A stretch of DNA of 64,000 bases from Sphingomonas cremea. GTDB lineage: Bacteria > Pseudomonadota > Alphaproteobacteria > Sphingomonadales > Sphingomonadaceae. The notes beneath the pieces are model-generated. The model searched no databases. It was not told where the DNA came from and saw only the letters and a program-made list of their open reading frames with translations. Location: NCBI RefSeq assembly GCF_021502585.1, contig NZ_JAKFGM010000003.1:372001-436000 (forward strand), read 5' to 3'. Positions 39,237 to 49,241 of this stretch are shown piece by piece. Every line of letters begins with the position of its first letter. Position 1 is the stretch's first letter. Position numbers and translations under genes: made by a program.

Positions 39237-40760
39237 TTATCGCGCGCGGATAAACTGCCTGATGTCGTGCGACAGTTTCGAGCGATCCTCGTCGCGGACG
39301 TACATCATGTGCCCGGCGTGGTAATAGCTGAACTGGATGCGGTCCTGAGGAATGCCGCTGCGTGACAGCGAATATTCGGCCCCGAAGAAGGGCGTGGCAA
39401 AGTCGTAATAGCCCTGGGCGACAAAGACGCGCATGGCCGAATTTTCCCGCAATGCCTGGCCAATATAAGGGGCGACGTTAAGATAACCCCGCGCGTCGGG
39501 CAGGTCCTTGACGCGCCAGTCCCAATCCTCGCCGATGCCGGAAATCGACTGGTATTCCCGATCCGTCTTGAAGCCGAGGCTGTCGCGTTCCCAGCTGTTC
39601 ACCGCCGCGGTGTAGCCGGCATCGATCCCATAGAAGCTCGGGTCGTTATCGGGATTTTCGCCGGCATTGTCGGCGTCCTTGCCGGTATAACGCGAATCCA
39701 GCCGGCCCACCGTAAGGCCGCGGTCGCGCAGCAATTCCTTGAAGAAGCGGCCCGGCGTGACCCTAAGGTCGGCCTCTTCCAGATAGGCTTCGCTGAGTCC
39801 GGTGAAATGGGCGAGCTGGCGACGGATCGAGGCTCGCTCCTCGGTCGACAGCTTCTGCCCTTTGAGCAAGGCCGACGCATAGGGGCCGATGGCGAACTGG
39901 CGCGCTTCCTCGGCGAACGCTTCGACGGACGGCGCGGTCGCCTTGCCATGATAGAGCGCAACGGCGGCCATCGACGGCAAATTGGTGATGTAGCCGAGTT
40001 CATTCCCGGGGGACTCGCTGCCCGCGGCGAGATCGAGGATCGTTGAAATCAGGATGACGCCATTCAATCCGACGTCGTTGAAGGTCGAATTGACCAGCTG
40101 GTTGGTGACTGCGGCCGATCGTGTCGTTCCATAGCTTTCCCCGCCGAGGAACTTCGGGCTGTTCCAGCGGCCGTTGTCGCCCAGCCAGCGGCGGATCACC
40201 TCCGCCACCGCCTTCGCGTCCTGGGTGACGCCGTAAAATTCCTTGGGCTCGGTCTTGCCGATCAGATAGCTGAAGCCGGTGCCGGGCGGATCGATGAACA
40301 CGAGGTCGGTGACGTCGAGCAGGCTGTCGGGGTTGTCGACGATCGGATAGGGCGGCGCGCCATCGTCGCGAGCGTCGGAAGGAATGGCAACGCGCTTGGG
40401 ACCAAAGGCGCCCATCTGCAGCCAGACCGATCCCGATCCCGGTCCGCCGTTGAACAGGAAGGTCACCGGCCGCGACGGGTCACGCGGTTCCTTGACGTAG
40501 CTGGTGGTGACGACCGCCGCTTTCTGCGTGCCGTCTTCGCCCTTCAGGATCGTTTCGCCGATGGTCGCGGTATAGCTGAGCTTCTGTCCCCCGAAGACGC
40601 CGCTGTGCTTCGTAGAGTGGACCTGGGGCACCACCTCCGCCTGCTTTGCCTCGGCCGGCTTGGCCGCCGCCGGCTTGTCCTCCTTGGCGGCTTTTTCCTC
40701 AGCCAGTGCCGGCGCGGCGGCCAGCGCAATGGCCAGCGCCAAGGATGCAGCAAATTTCAT
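39237..40760 (-). CDS. S10-family serine carboxypeptidase
   Basis: An exported protease of about 508 residues. After the signal (MKFAASLALAIALAAAPALA) and an Ala/Lys/Pro-rich linker, the S10 alpha/beta hydrolase fold shows FLFNGGPGSGSVW (oxyanion region), GGESYGTTRS with the catalytic Ser, and YHAGHMMYV with the catalytic His near the end. The second of two adjacent ATGs (40760) has the better spacing to GGAGG and is taken as the start. It would remove C-terminal residues from periplasmic peptides. Confidence 0.9.
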   Translation of the reverse strand: MKFAASLALAIALAAAPALAEEKAAKEDKPAAAKPAEAKQAEVVPQVHSTKHSGVFGGQKLSYTATIGETILKGEDGTQKAAVVTTSYVKEPRDPSRPVTFLFNGGPGSGSVWLQMGAFGPKRVAIPSDARDDGAPPYPIVDNPDSLLDVTDLVFIDPPGTGFSYLIGKTEPKEFYGVTQDAKAVAEVIRRWLGDNGRWNSPKFLGGESYGTTRSAAVTNQLVNSTFNDVGLNGVILISTILDLAAGSESPGNELGYITNLPSMAAVALYHGKATAPSVEAFAEEARQFAIGPYASALLKGQKLSTEERASIRRQLAHFTGLSEAYLEEADLRVTPGRFFKELLRDRGLTVGRLDSRYTGKDADNAGENPDNDPSFYGIDAGYTAAVNSWERDSLGFKTDREYQSISGIGEDWDWRVKDLPDARGYLNVAPYIGQALRENSAMRVFVAQGYYDFATPFFGAEYSLSRSGIPQDRIQFSYYHAGHMMYVRDEDRSKLSHDIRQFIRAR

Positions 40761-40863
40761 CATACCCCTCCAGCGAGTCGAATTTGCGCGGACCATGGCG
40801 CGCCGGACGCCCTTCACAAAGCCCCGTCGATGAACGGCGTCTATTAGGCTGCGGGTGGCGGTA

Positions 40864-42174
40864 TCAGGACCGCTCGGTTCCCTCGGGAGCCAATGCCGTC
40901 TTGCTGGCAGTCCCAAACATCTGCGGCATCGCCAGCGCATCGAAACCATATGGGTCCGGACGGAAGATAACGCCGTTGCCGCTCGCCGCAACCGTCAGGT
41001 AGGTCATATAAACCGGCACGGGCCGCGGAAGCGGGAACACCTGCTCGAACTGCGACGTCGGCTGCGGCACATTGCCGAACACCCATGAAGCAAAACGGCG
41101 GTAGTCCTCCAGGCGCACGCAGCCATTGCTGAGATGGCGCTCGGCTTCGGCGAACAGTTCCGGGTGCGGCGTGTCGTGCAGGTAGATGCCGTAATCGTTC
41201 GGCATTTCGAACTTCATGTTGCGCATCGAATTCCATGGGCCCGGAAGCTGGCGAACCCGGACCGTGGGCTTGACCTTGCCGGAAGCGATGCCCTTCCAGT
41301 TCACGGTCTTGGGGTCGATGACACGGGCATCCGGTCCCCAGTCCGACAGAACCTCGTAATGGAAGTCCTTCAGGTAGGAGATGCCCTGCTCGTTGATGCG
41401 CTTGGCCGTAAGCGAGCGCACCAGCTCCGGCGGCACATTCCAATAAGGATTGGCCTTCGCGTCGCGCATCAGGACGGCCATCATCGGCGTCTTGGTCTTG
41501 GGCGTTCCGACGACGACGCGCATGCTGTCGACGCGCCGGTCGCGGTCGAACAGATATACTTCGGCCGCACCTGAATCGACCACCACATAGCGGTCGAACG
41601 CGCGGCCTTGCGGCAGCCGGTAGGCGCGCTCCATGTTGATCGCGATGCGCCGCGCATAATAGGTCGCGCCGCGATTGAGCGAGGCGATCGTCGCCCTGCC
41701 GGCGATGCCGTCGGCGGGCCAAAGTCCGTGAACCGTCTGATAGGCCGAAACGGCCTGGGCCAGTGCCTCGTCATATCCGCCCTCCGGAGGAAGCCCGAGG
41801 CGGGTCCGAAGCAAGGCCACGCGCTTGCCGGTCGATCCGCTCTTGAGCGTCGGACCAGCCGGGATCTTGTCCTGCGGCAGGCGTCCCCAAGTCGCCTGAT
41901 ATTGCTGCAGGCCCCGCGAGAGTTCGGCAAACATCGGATTGGGCGCGCCGGTGCGGCGGGCGGCGTTGGGGTTCAGGATGCGCTGAAGCCAATTCTGCGG
42001 CCGCTGCTTGCGCCTGGCCACGCTCGACATCTTCGGGTCGACATAGACGAAGTCGATCCCCTGCTTGATGGCACGCGACACCGCGACCGGCTCGTCACCA
42101 CGCGGCTCTGCCGACATCGGAGTTGCCGAGAGCATCGCCACGGCGCCAAGGACTAGACAAAGCTTCTTACGCAT
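40864..42174 (-). CDS. L,D-transpeptidase with peptidoglycan-binding domain
   Basis: A 436-residue YkuD-type enzyme that makes 3-3 peptidoglycan crosslinks or attaches proteins to the wall. An N-terminal signal, then a peptidoglycan-binding helical domain (GSTGKRVALLRTRLGL ... IAGRATIASLN), then the catalytic YkuD domain with IYLHDTPHPELF and HLSNGCVRLED (nucleophile Cys). This domain order matches the long LdtD/YcbB-like class. ATG 42174 begins the signal; an in-frame ATG nine codons upstream is possible. Confidence 0.9.
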   Translation of the reverse strand: MRKKLCLVLGAVAMLSATPMSAEPRGDEPVAVSRAIKQGIDFVYVDPKMSSVARRKQRPQNWLQRILNPNAARRTGAPNPMFAELSRGLQQYQATWGRLPQDKIPAGPTLKSGSTGKRVALLRTRLGLPPEGGYDEALAQAVSAYQTVHGLWPADGIAGRATIASLNRGATYYARRIAINMERAYRLPQGRAFDRYVVVDSGAAEVYLFDRDRRVDSMRVVVGTPKTKTPMMAVLMRDAKANPYWNVPPELVRSLTAKRINEQGISYLKDFHYEVLSDWGPDARVIDPKTVNWKGIASGKVKPTVRVRQLPGPWNSMRNMKFEMPNDYGIYLHDTPHPELFAEAERHLSNGCVRLEDYRRFASWVFGNVPQPTSQFEQVFPLPRPVPVYMTYLTVAASGNGVIFRPDPYGFDALAMPQMFGTASKTALAPEGTERS

Positions 42175-42263
42175 AAATTTTGCGCCGCGTTTGCGGCGCA
42201 TTCCCCGAATGGATTTGCTGACCAAACTCCCTGCGCGGCTTAGGGTTGCGCTGGCCTGAACGC

Positions 42264-44468
42264 TTACCGGTTCCCACCCCATCGTCGTTGGGTCTTCCCG
42301 AAGCCGGTACGGCGCGTGCCGGGCTTGCCCTGATTGGAGTTGCCGGCGGGCCGCGGCACCACGCGATCGGGATCGGGAATGCCCAGCTCGTCTTCCTCCA
42401 GCCGGCGGATTTCGTCGCGGAGGCGCGCGGCTTCCTCGAACTCCAGGTCGGCGGCGGCTTTCCGCATCCGCTCTTCCAGTTCGCCGATGTAGGCGCGGAG
42501 GTTGTGGCCGACCAGGTGCGGCCGCTCCTCGTCGCCGGTTTCGACCAGCACGCCATCGCGAAGGGAAACGTCGCTCATGATGTCGTTGATCTGGCTCTTG
42601 ATCGATTCCGGCGTGATGCCGTGTGCCGCGTTGTAGGCCACCTGCTTTTCGCGCCGCCGGTCGGTTTCGTTGAGCGCCCGCTCCATCGATCCGGTCACCC
42701 GGTCGGCATAAAGGATCACCCGCCCGTCGATATTGCGGGCGGCGCGGCCGATGGTCTGGATCAGCGAGGTTTCGGAGCGCAGGAAGCCTTCCTTGTCCGC
42801 ATCGAGGATCGCCACCAACCCACATTCGGGAATGTCGAGCCCTTCGCGAAGCAGGTTGATTCCGACCAACACGTCATAGACGCCGAGGCGGAGGTCGCGG
42901 ATCAGTTCGATCCTCTCCAGCGTCTCGACATCGCTGTGCATGTATCGGACGCGCAATCCCGCCTCGTGCAGATATTCGGTGAGGTCTTCGGCCATCCGCT
43001 TGGTCAAGGTCGTGACCAGGGTACGATAGCCCTTTCGCGCCGTCTCCTTCGCCTCGTGGACCAAATCATCGACCTGGTCTTCGACCGGCTTGATCTCGAC
43101 CGGCGGGTCGATGAGGCCGGTGGGACGGATCACCTGTTCGGAGAAGACGCCGCCGGTCTCGTTCATTTCCCATGGGCCCGGGGTCGCGGACACGAACACC
43201 GATTGCGGGCGCATCGCTTCCCATTCGTTGAAACGCAGCGGGCGATTGTCGATGCAGCTCGGCAGGCGAAAGCCATATTCGGCCAGCGTGATCTTCCGCC
43301 GATGGTCGCCGCGCGCCATCGCCCCGATCTGCGGCACCGTCTGGTGGCTTTCGTCGACGAACAGCAAGGCGTTGTCGGGAAGATATTCGAACAGGGTCGG
43401 CGGCGGTTCGCCCGGCAGGCGGCCGGTGAGGAAGCGGCTGTAATTTTCGATACCGGCGCACGAACCCGTCGCCGCAATCATCTCCAGGTCGAAATTCGTC
43501 CGCTGCTCCAGCCGCTGCGCCTCCAGTAGCCGCCCTTCGGCAACCAGCTCCTTCAGCCGCTCGGCAAGCTCGTGCCGGATCGCTTCCATCGCCTGCTTCA
43601 GGGTCGGCCCCGGGGTCACATAGTGCGAATTGGCGAACACCCGGACGCTATCGAGGCTGGCGGTCTTCTTGCCGGTCAGGGGATCGAACTCGGTGATATC
43701 CTCCACCTCGTCGCCGAAGAAACTGATGCGCCACGCGCTGTCTTCATAGTGGGACGGGAAAATCTCCAGATTGTCGCCGCGCACCCTGAAATTGCCGCGG
43801 GCGAAAGCCTGGTCGTTGCGCTTGTACTGAAGCGCGACCAGCTTGCGGATAATCTCCCGCTGGTCGACGCTTTCGCCCTTCTTCAGGTCAAAGATCATCG
43901 CCGAGTAAGTCTCGACCGATCCGATGCCGTAGAGGCAGCTGACCGAGGCGACGATGATCACGTCGTCACGCTCAAGCAGCGACCGGGTCGCCGAGTGGCG
44001 CATCCGGTCGATCGCCTCGTTCACCGAGCTTTCCTTCTCGATGTAGGTATCGGACCGCGGCACATAGGCCTCGGGCTGGTAATAGTCGTAGTAGCTGACG
44101 AAATACTCGACCGCATTGTCGGGAAAGAAATTCTTGAACTCCCCGTAAAGCTGGGCGGCCAGGATCTTGTTGGGCGCGAGCACCAGCGCGGGGCGCTGCG
44201 TCAGCTCGATCACCTTGGCCATGGTGAAGGTCTTGCCCGATCCGGTAACACCCAGCAGCACCTGGCTGACCTCGCCATTGTCGGAGATCCCTTCGATCAG
44301 TTCCCTGATCGCGGTGGGCTGGTCGCCGGCGGGCTCATAATCGGATTTCAGGACAAAGCGCTTGCCGCCCTCGGCCTTGTCGGGCCGCGCCGGACGGTGC
44401 GGGACGAACGTCTCGCCGGTCTCGGGTTCGGCGAGCGAGGTACGGATTTGAATCGGCATGGAGACCAT
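42264..44468 (-). CDS. uvrB: Excinuclease ABC subunit B
   Basis: A 734-residue helicase-like damage-verification subunit of nucleotide excision repair. Walker A GVTGSGKT is at 73-80; the beta-hairpin region follows with [12 protein letters not shown]; helicase motifs include [21 protein letters not shown]; and the C-terminal UvrC-binding UVR motif appears as [19 protein letters not shown] longer basic tail extends beyond it. An ATG three codons downstream is an equally good start. I saw no GAAC-N7-GTTC box in the short upstream region. Confidence 0.96.
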   Translation of the reverse strand: MVSMPIQIRTSLAEPETGETFVPHRPARPDKAEGGKRFVLKSDYEPAGDQPTAIRELIEGISDNGEVSQVLLGVTGSGKTFTMAKVIELTQRPALVLAPNKILAAQLYGEFKNFFPDNAVEYFVSYYDYYQPEAYVPRSDTYIEKESSVNEAIDRMRHSATRSLLERDDVIIVASVSCLYGIGSVETYSAMIFDLKKGESVDQREIIRKLVALQYKRNDQAFARGNFRVRGDNLEIFPSHYEDSAWRISFFGDEVEDITEFDPLTGKKTASLDSVRVFANSHYVTPGPTLKQAMEAIRHELAERLKELVAEGRLLEAQRLEQRTNFDLEMIAATGSCAGIENYSRFLTGRLPGEPPPTLFEYLPDNALLFVDESHQTVPQIGAMARGDHRRKITLAEYGFRLPSCIDNRPLRFNEWEAMRPQSVFVSATPGPWEMNETGGVFSEQVIRPTGLIDPPVEIKPVEDQVDDLVHEAKETARKGYRTLVTTLTKRMAEDLTEYLHEAGLRVRYMHSDVETLERIELIRDLRLGVYDVLVGINLLREGLDIPECGLVAILDADKEGFLRSETSLIQTIGRAARNIDGRVILYADRVTGSMERALNETDRRREKQVAYNAAHGITPESIKSQINDIMSDVSLRDGVLVETGDEERPHLVGHNLRAYIGELEERMRKAAADLEFEEAARLRDEIRRLEEDELGIPDPDRVVPRPAGNSNQGKPGTRRTGFGKTQRRWGGNR

Positions 44469-44559
44469 ATGGGGAACGATGACGCGAGGGGCAAATCGGC
44501 AGCGGAGTTTGCCATAAGTGGATTTCTGCTACGCTCGCTGATCGAACGTGAGGGCCGCC

Positions 44560-45141
44560 ATGCAGATGTTCGAATATGTCATCGTTCTGATCTCGATCGT
44601 CATCGGCCTGGCGGTGACGCATTTGATGCAGGGGATTGCGGGGCTGATCCAGAACCCGTTGCGTGCCCGCATCTGGTGGGTGCACCTGGTGTGGGTGGCC
44701 TATATGATCCTGTCCATCGTCTTCTGGTGGTGGTGGGAATTCAATCTCCAGCAGATCAAGGTCTGGACCTTTCCCATCTACCTGTTCGTCATTTTCTACG
44801 CCTTCTACCTCTATCTGATCAGCGCCGTGCTCTTCCCCACCCGTCTGGAAGGATATGACGGGTACCAGGAATATTTCCTGGCCCGGCGGCACTGGTTTTT
44901 CGGATTGGTGATCGGCTGGGCCGGGATCGATGTGATCGATACCTGGATGAAGGGCGCCGAATGGTTCGCCGTAGTCGGTAGGGACGCCATCGTCTTCAAC
45001 TCCATCCTGGCATTGACGGGCATCATCGGGATCGCGGTCCGGCGTCCGGCCGTGCAGGCGGTCATCGCCGTGGGACAATTGGCCTATGTCCTGTTCGGTC
45101 TGCTGCGGCTGTTCAATCTCTTCCATTTCGGGACCACGTAA
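44560..45141 (+). CDS. Hypothetical membrane protein
   Basis: A 193-residue protein with six likely helices, beginning MQMFEYVIVLISIVIGLAV, and rich in Trp around the second helix (FWWWWEF). It has no recognised domain. The opening EYVIVLISIVIGLAVTHLM is shared by many small uncharacterised bacterial membrane proteins. GAGGG lies five bases before the ATG. It is divergent from uvrB with a 91-bp gap. Confidence 0.78.
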   Translation: MQMFEYVIVLISIVIGLAVTHLMQGIAGLIQNPLRARIWWVHLVWVAYMILSIVFWWWWEFNLQQIKVWTFPIYLFVIFYAFYLYLISAVLFPTRLEGYDGYQEYFLARRHWFFGLVIGWAGIDVIDTWMKGAEWFAVVGRDAIVFNSILALTGIIGIAVRRPAVQAVIAVGQLAYVLFGLLRLFNLFHFGTT

Positions 45142-45161
45142 CGCCGAAGGCTCGCAACGGA

Positions 45162-45341
45162 TTAGCGCTTCGCTGCCGCCAGCTTCGCCCATGGATTCAG
45201 ATCCGGCTCGGCTACCTTGACCAGATGGTTGCGGTCGCGGTGGAGGAAGGGCTCGGGCGGCCCGTACGCGCCGACGAAGCGGCCCGCAAGAAGTGGTTCA
45301 AGGACCATCCCAACGAACGGCCGACTTGCTATCCCGAGTGA
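45162..45341. other. Short region with coding character on both strands
   Basis: The 310 bp between two genes holds no clear gene but has two overlapping candidates. On plus, ATG 45225 to TGA 45341 encodes 38 residues ending RKKWFKDHPNERPTCYPE. On minus, ATG 45307 to TAA 45162 encodes 48 residues ending VAEPDLNPWAKLAAAKR. Both frames have G/C-rich third positions and neither has a strong ribosome site. Only one, or neither, is likely to be real. Confidence 0.3.
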
Positions 45342-45451
45342 AGTAATAGCGGCACGCCAGGTGGCGGTAATCGATTGCAAACCCGCGCCGCCGCCATATG
45401 GTGAGAGCCTGGCTTCGCGCCCTCCGGCGCCGCCGAACGAGGGGGAAGCTG

Positions 45452-46012
45452 ATGAACAGGCTGCTGCTCGCCTTGCCGCTGATCTTGATCGCGGCATGCA
45501 ATAAAGATCCCGAAGTGAAGATGGAAAATGCAACCGTGGGAGAGGTTGCGAAGGAAATGCGCAAGCAGGGCGGCAGCGACAGCTTCGTCAATCCGGGGCG
45601 GTGGCAGCAAACGGTCGCACTGCTGGAGATGGATGCGCAGGGAATGTCCCCGGAAGCCAAATCGATGATGCAACGGGCGATGGAGAAGGTGCAGGTCCAC
45701 ACCGTCTGCCTGACCGAGGCCCAGGCGAAGAGCCCGAAGGAGGATTTCTTCACCGGCGCCGACCAGAATTGCCGCTACGAACATTTCAACTGGGGCGACG
45801 GGAAGATCGACCTGAAGCTCAACTGCAAGCATCCCAATGCGACGCAGACCATGGTGCTGACCGGCACTTATGAGCCCGACAGCTATGTCCTGACCATGAC
45901 CAGCAATTCAGAGGGCAGCCGCCCGATGGAGAAAATGACGATGAAGATGAAGGTCGACGCCAAGCGTGTCGGCGCCTGCGACGGGACGGAAGGGGCCGAC
46001 GTCGCCAGTTGA
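45452..46012 (+). CDS. DUF3617 lipoprotein (first of pair)
   Basis: A 186-residue exported lipoprotein: signal MNRLLLALPLILIAAC with lipidated Cys16, followed by a DUF3617 domain. The domain shows NPGRWQQTV near its start and paired cysteines (VCLTEAQA, NCRYEHF, NCKHP, ACDG) likely to form disulfides. DUF3617 proteins are periplasmic and uncharacterised. GAGGGGGAAG precedes the ATG. Followed 22 bp later by a second DUF3617 gene. Confidence 0.82.
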   Translation: MNRLLLALPLILIAACNKDPEVKMENATVGEVAKEMRKQGGSDSFVNPGRWQQTVALLEMDAQGMSPEAKSMMQRAMEKVQVHTVCLTEAQAKSPKEDFFTGADQNCRYEHFNWGDGKIDLKLNCKHPNATQTMVLTGTYEPDSYVLTMTSNSEGSRPMEKMTMKMKVDAKRVGACDGTEGADVAS

Positions 46013-46034
46013 TTAGAAAATGGGGAGGGAAGTG

Positions 46035-46547
46035 ATGGGAATGTTCAAGTTGATGCCGGTCGCGGGACTGGCGATGATGCTCATGGCCTGCGGCAGCGAG
46101 AAGCCGGCGCCAGCCGAGGAGGAGGCCGCGGCCAAGCTGAGCCCGGGCCTTTACGAAGTGAGCTACGAAGTGACCTCGCTTTCCTCGACCGACAAGACGA
46201 CGCCGGCGACCAAGCTCAAAGTCGGCGACAAGGGCGTGATCAAGGCCTGCGTCGCCTCCGACAATAAGCCGGCGCCCGAACTGCTCGGCGAAGAAGGCGA
46301 CAAGTGCACGATCAAGAACAGCTATATCAACTACGGCCGGATGAGCGCGCAGATGAGCTGCAAGCGCGAGGGCTTCGCCGGGGAAGTGATGCCGGCAATG
46401 ATGGGCAGCTTCACCGCCGACAGCTTCGAGGGTGAGGTCACGACGATGACCTACCTAGTCAAGGACGGCGACTACCGCCTGGTCCGCGAAGTGAAGGCGA
46501 ATCGGGTCGGCGATTGCCCGGCGGACGAGGCTGCGAAAAAGGCCTGA
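46035..46547 (+). CDS. DUF3617 lipoprotein (second of pair)
   Basis: A 170-residue lipoprotein with signal ending LMACGSE, a short Glu/Ala/Pro linker and a DUF3617 domain starting LSPGLYEVSYEV. The cysteines in KACVAS, KCTIKN, MSCKRE and GDCPAD mirror those of the upstream gene, so the two are probably paralogues in one operon. GGGAGGGAAG stands before ATG 46035. Function unknown. Confidence 0.82.
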   Translation: MGMFKLMPVAGLAMMLMACGSEKPAPAEEEAAAKLSPGLYEVSYEVTSLSSTDKTTPATKLKVGDKGVIKACVASDNKPAPELLGEEGDKCTIKNSYINYGRMSAQMSCKREGFAGEVMPAMMGSFTADSFEGEVTTMTYLVKDGDYRLVREVKANRVGDCPADEAAKKA

Positions 46548-46560
46548 CATTCGGGACGTC

Positions 46561-46681
46561 ACCCTGAGTTGGTGTGGCGGCTGTTCCCCGAACACCCGTC
46601 ACACCAAACTTGCTTCAGGGTCGATCTTGGAGCAGGGCGAGGCGGGTCTCCGGAATGGATGCTGAAACAAGTTCAGCATGA
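46561..46681. repeat. Intergenic palindromic repeat pair
   Basis: Two stem-loops fill this gap. The first has nested arms ACCCTGA/TCAGGGT (46561, 46615) and TTGGTGTG/CACACCAA (46569, 46600). The second is ATGCTGAA-ACAAG-TTCAGCAT (46659-46679), a perfect dyad whose sequence is of a type I recall as dispersed in sphingomonad and erythrobacter genomes. They resemble REP-type elements rather than a gene. Confidence 0.55.
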
Positions 46682-46748
46682 CCTGTTGCATGTATTCATG
46701 TTCTTGATATGTTCACTGGCATTTGCCTGTGAATAAGGAGGGATTTCG

Positions 46749-47153
46749 ATGATCGGCTATGTCACCCTGGGCAGCGACAATTTGCCGCGCGCCCGCGCTT
46801 TCTATGACGAGCTTTTGGGCTCCACGGTTGGCGCCAAGCGGATGATGGAGTTCGGCGACGATCTTGGCGGCTTCACCATGTGGGGCACCGGGTTCGACAA
46901 GCCCGGCCTTGCAGTCACCAACCCCTACAACAAGGGGCCGGCGTCGCCGGGCAACGGCAATATGACCGCGCTCGCCATGGACAGCCGCGACAAGGTCGAC
47001 GCGCTCTATGCCAAGGCGCTGGAGCTTGGCGGGACCGACGAAGGTGCGCCGGGACTACGCGGGGACGAAGGGCCGCAGGCCTTTTACGGCGCCTACTTCC
47101 GCGACCTCGACGGAAATAAGCTGGCGGCTTTCTGCATCGGACCTGCTCGCTGA
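46749..47153 (+). CDS. VOC-family (glyoxalase-like) protein
   Basis: A 134-residue protein of the vicinal oxygen chelate fold. It has MIGYVTLGSDNLPRARAFYD at the start, the second module beginning near GNMTALAMDSRDKVDALY, and a terminal AYFRDLDGNKLAAF with the metal-binding acidic position. Members include glyoxalases, dioxygenases and antibiotic-binding proteins; no specific activity can be assigned. AAGGAGGG lies before the ATG. Confidence 0.85.
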   Translation: MIGYVTLGSDNLPRARAFYDELLGSTVGAKRMMEFGDDLGGFTMWGTGFDKPGLAVTNPYNKGPASPGNGNMTALAMDSRDKVDALYAKALELGGTDEGAPGLRGDEGPQAFYGAYFRDLDGNKLAAFCIGPAR

Positions 47154-47168
47154 TCGTTGCGCTTCCTC

Positions 47169-48035
47169 ATGGAAGCAGCGGTCATCTTCAATCGGAACAG
47201 GGGTGACCGCGCCAAGATCGAGGCCGCGCTCGAGGCGGCCGGGGTCTCCGCGTCGATCAAGGCGGTCGAAGGCAATGAGATTGAGCAGTGCGTTCGCGAT
47301 GCCGTCGAGGCCGGCGCGCGCCTGGTCATCGTCGGCGGCGGCGACGGCAGCATCAGTGCCGCGGCCCAGGTCCTGGCGGATAGCGAGGCGACACTTGCCA
47401 TCCTGCCGATCGGAACGCTCAACCATCTCGCCCGCGATCTCGGCCTGCCTTTCGAGCTCGAAAGGGCGGTAGAGGTGATTGCCAAGGGCCGAACCCGCGC
47501 GATCGACGTTGCCGAGATCAATGGCCGAGTCTTCGTCAACAATGCCGCCATCGGCCTCTATCCGCTGATGGTATTGGACCGGGAAGCGCAGCAGGAACGG
47601 CTTGGCCGGTCGAAACGGCTGGCGATGCTGGTCGCCTCGCTAAGGACCATGGTCCGGTTCCACCACCAGCGCCTGACCCTGACGTCAAACGACGGCGAAG
47701 AGCGGGTCGATACTCCGCTGCTGTTTGTCGGCAACAACGACTATCAATTGGAGATGCCCGGGGCCGGCAAGCGTGAGCGACTGGACGACGGCAGGCTATG
47801 CGTGCTGGTGTTGCGCAAGAAGGGCTTGCCCGGGTTTCTCTCCGCGGTCGGCCGGGCGTTGCTGGGAATGACTCGAAACGATGACATGGTCAGGATCGAC
47901 GACATCGAAAAATTGCGGGTCGGCAGCCCACGGTCGACGATTACGCTGGCGCTGGACGGTGAGACGACAAGCATGAAGCCGCCATTGGATTTCAGGATCA
48001 GGCGGCATGCGCTGAAGGTGATGGTCCCGGCATGA
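47169..48035 (+). CDS. Diacylglycerol/lipid kinase family protein
   Basis: A 288-residue cytosolic kinase of the DagK/YegS family. The ATP-binding GGGDGSISAAA is near 56-66 and GTLNHLARDLGLP follows, both hallmark motifs. It would phosphorylate a lipid such as diacylglycerol or a sphingoid/phosphatidylglycerol substrate; sphingomonads make sphingolipids, so a sphingoid substrate is possible but unsupported here. A TTG four codons upstream is an alternative start. Coupled to the following gene by ATGA. Confidence 0.85.
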   Translation: MEAAVIFNRNRGDRAKIEAALEAAGVSASIKAVEGNEIEQCVRDAVEAGARLVIVGGGDGSISAAAQVLADSEATLAILPIGTLNHLARDLGLPFELERAVEVIAKGRTRAIDVAEINGRVFVNNAAIGLYPLMVLDREAQQERLGRSKRLAMLVASLRTMVRFHHQRLTLTSNDGEERVDTPLLFVGNNDYQLEMPGAGKRERLDDGRLCVLVLRKKGLPGFLSAVGRALLGMTRNDDMVRIDDIEKLRVGSPRSTITLALDGETTSMKPPLDFRIRRHALKVMVPA

Positions 48036-49231
48036 AGCGTCTGGCTCCGCTCTTCGCGCTGGCGTCCTGCGCGACAGTGCCGGTCGACTCGCCGATCCCT
48101 CCGCCGCGTGTCGCCGTGGCATTCGACGTCAATGGCGAGCGCGGTGCATTGGCCGAGGGGTTCGCCGATCCTGCCGCCGGTCGCGCGGTCACGCCGGACG
48201 ATCCGGTGCGCGTCGCGTCGGTGAGCAAGCTGGTGGTTGCGGTCGGCGTGATGCGCCTGGTCGAGCAGGGCAAGCTCGACCTTGATGAAGATGTCTCGTC
48301 AAAGCTCGGCTGGAAGCTGCGCAATCCCGCTTTCCCCGACCGGCCGGTGACGCTCAGGCAATTGCTTTCGCACACCAGTTCGGTCCGCGACCATGACGAC
48401 CAATATGCGATCCCTTTGGGCGGATCGGTCCGGGCGGTCCTTGCCGATCCGGACAGCTGGGACGCGAGGCATGGCCCGGGCGGCAGCTATTTCACTTACT
48501 CAAACCTCAATTTTACAATCGTCGCCAGCGTCGTGGAAATGGCCACGGGCGAACGGTTCGACCTCCTGATGAAGCGCCTGGTGATCGACCCGATGAAGCT
48601 CGACGCCTGCTTCAACTGGCCGACCTGCAGCGACACTCGCGTGGCCAGCGCCATCGTCCTGATGCAAGGCGGCGAAGCGGTCCGCGACGACCTTCACGGG
48701 ATCCGCCCGGAATGTCCTGTGTTCGTCAAGGAAGGGCCGTGCGACCTGGCGCGCTGGCGGCTGGGTGAAAATGGCGCGCTGTTCGCGCCGCAGGGCGGCC
48801 TTCGAATCTCCGCTCGCGGGCTGGCCCGGGTCGGCCGGATGCTGCTCAGCAACGGAATGATCGACGGCCAGCGTATCCTGTCGCAGCAATCGGTCGAGGC
48901 CTTGCTTCGGTCCGCCTGGACCTTTGACGGCGCCAATGGCGACACCGACCACGGCTTCTACTGCCGCTACGGTCTCGCCACCCAGCGACTGGCGACGCGG
49001 CAGGCCGGATGTGCCGACGACCCCGAAGGCAAAGGCCGCCAATGGGTTGGCCATGCCGGCGAGGCCTATGGGCTGCGTTCCGGAATCTGGATCGACCCGA
49101 ATAGCGGCGTCGGCATCGCCTATTTCGTTACCGGCCTGACCGACGATCCCCCGCGCGGGCGGAGTGCTTTCAGGGCGGCGGAAGAACGCATCTTCAACGA
49201 TGCCGTTCGGCTATCAAAGGCGCGCAAATAG
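48032..49231 (+). CDS. Serine hydrolase of the beta-lactamase/class C family
   Basis: A 399-residue protein with a probable exported N-terminus and the penicillin-binding/class C fold. ASVSKLVVAVGVM gives the SxxK nucleophile, YFTYSNLNF the YxN motif, and HAGEAYGLRSG a HxG-like third motif. Such proteins are esterases, D-aminopeptidases or peptidoglycan hydrolases. The start overlaps the lipid kinase stop as ATGA. Confidence 0.87.
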   Translation: MKRLAPLFALASCATVPVDSPIPPPRVAVAFDVNGERGALAEGFADPAAGRAVTPDDPVRVASVSKLVVAVGVMRLVEQGKLDLDEDVSSKLGWKLRNPAFPDRPVTLRQLLSHTSSVRDHDDQYAIPLGGSVRAVLADPDSWDARHGPGGSYFTYSNLNFTIVASVVEMATGERFDLLMKRLVIDPMKLDACFNWPTCSDTRVASAIVLMQGGEAVRDDLHGIRPECPVFVKEGPCDLARWRLGENGALFAPQGGLRISARGLARVGRMLLSNGMIDGQRILSQQSVEALLRSAWTFDGANGDTDHGFYCRYGLATQRLATRQAGCADDPEGKGRQWVGHAGEAYGLRSGIWIDPNSGVGIAYFVTGLTDDPPRGRSAFRAAEERIFNDAVRLSKARK

Positions 49232-49241
49232 CTTCGCAGTC

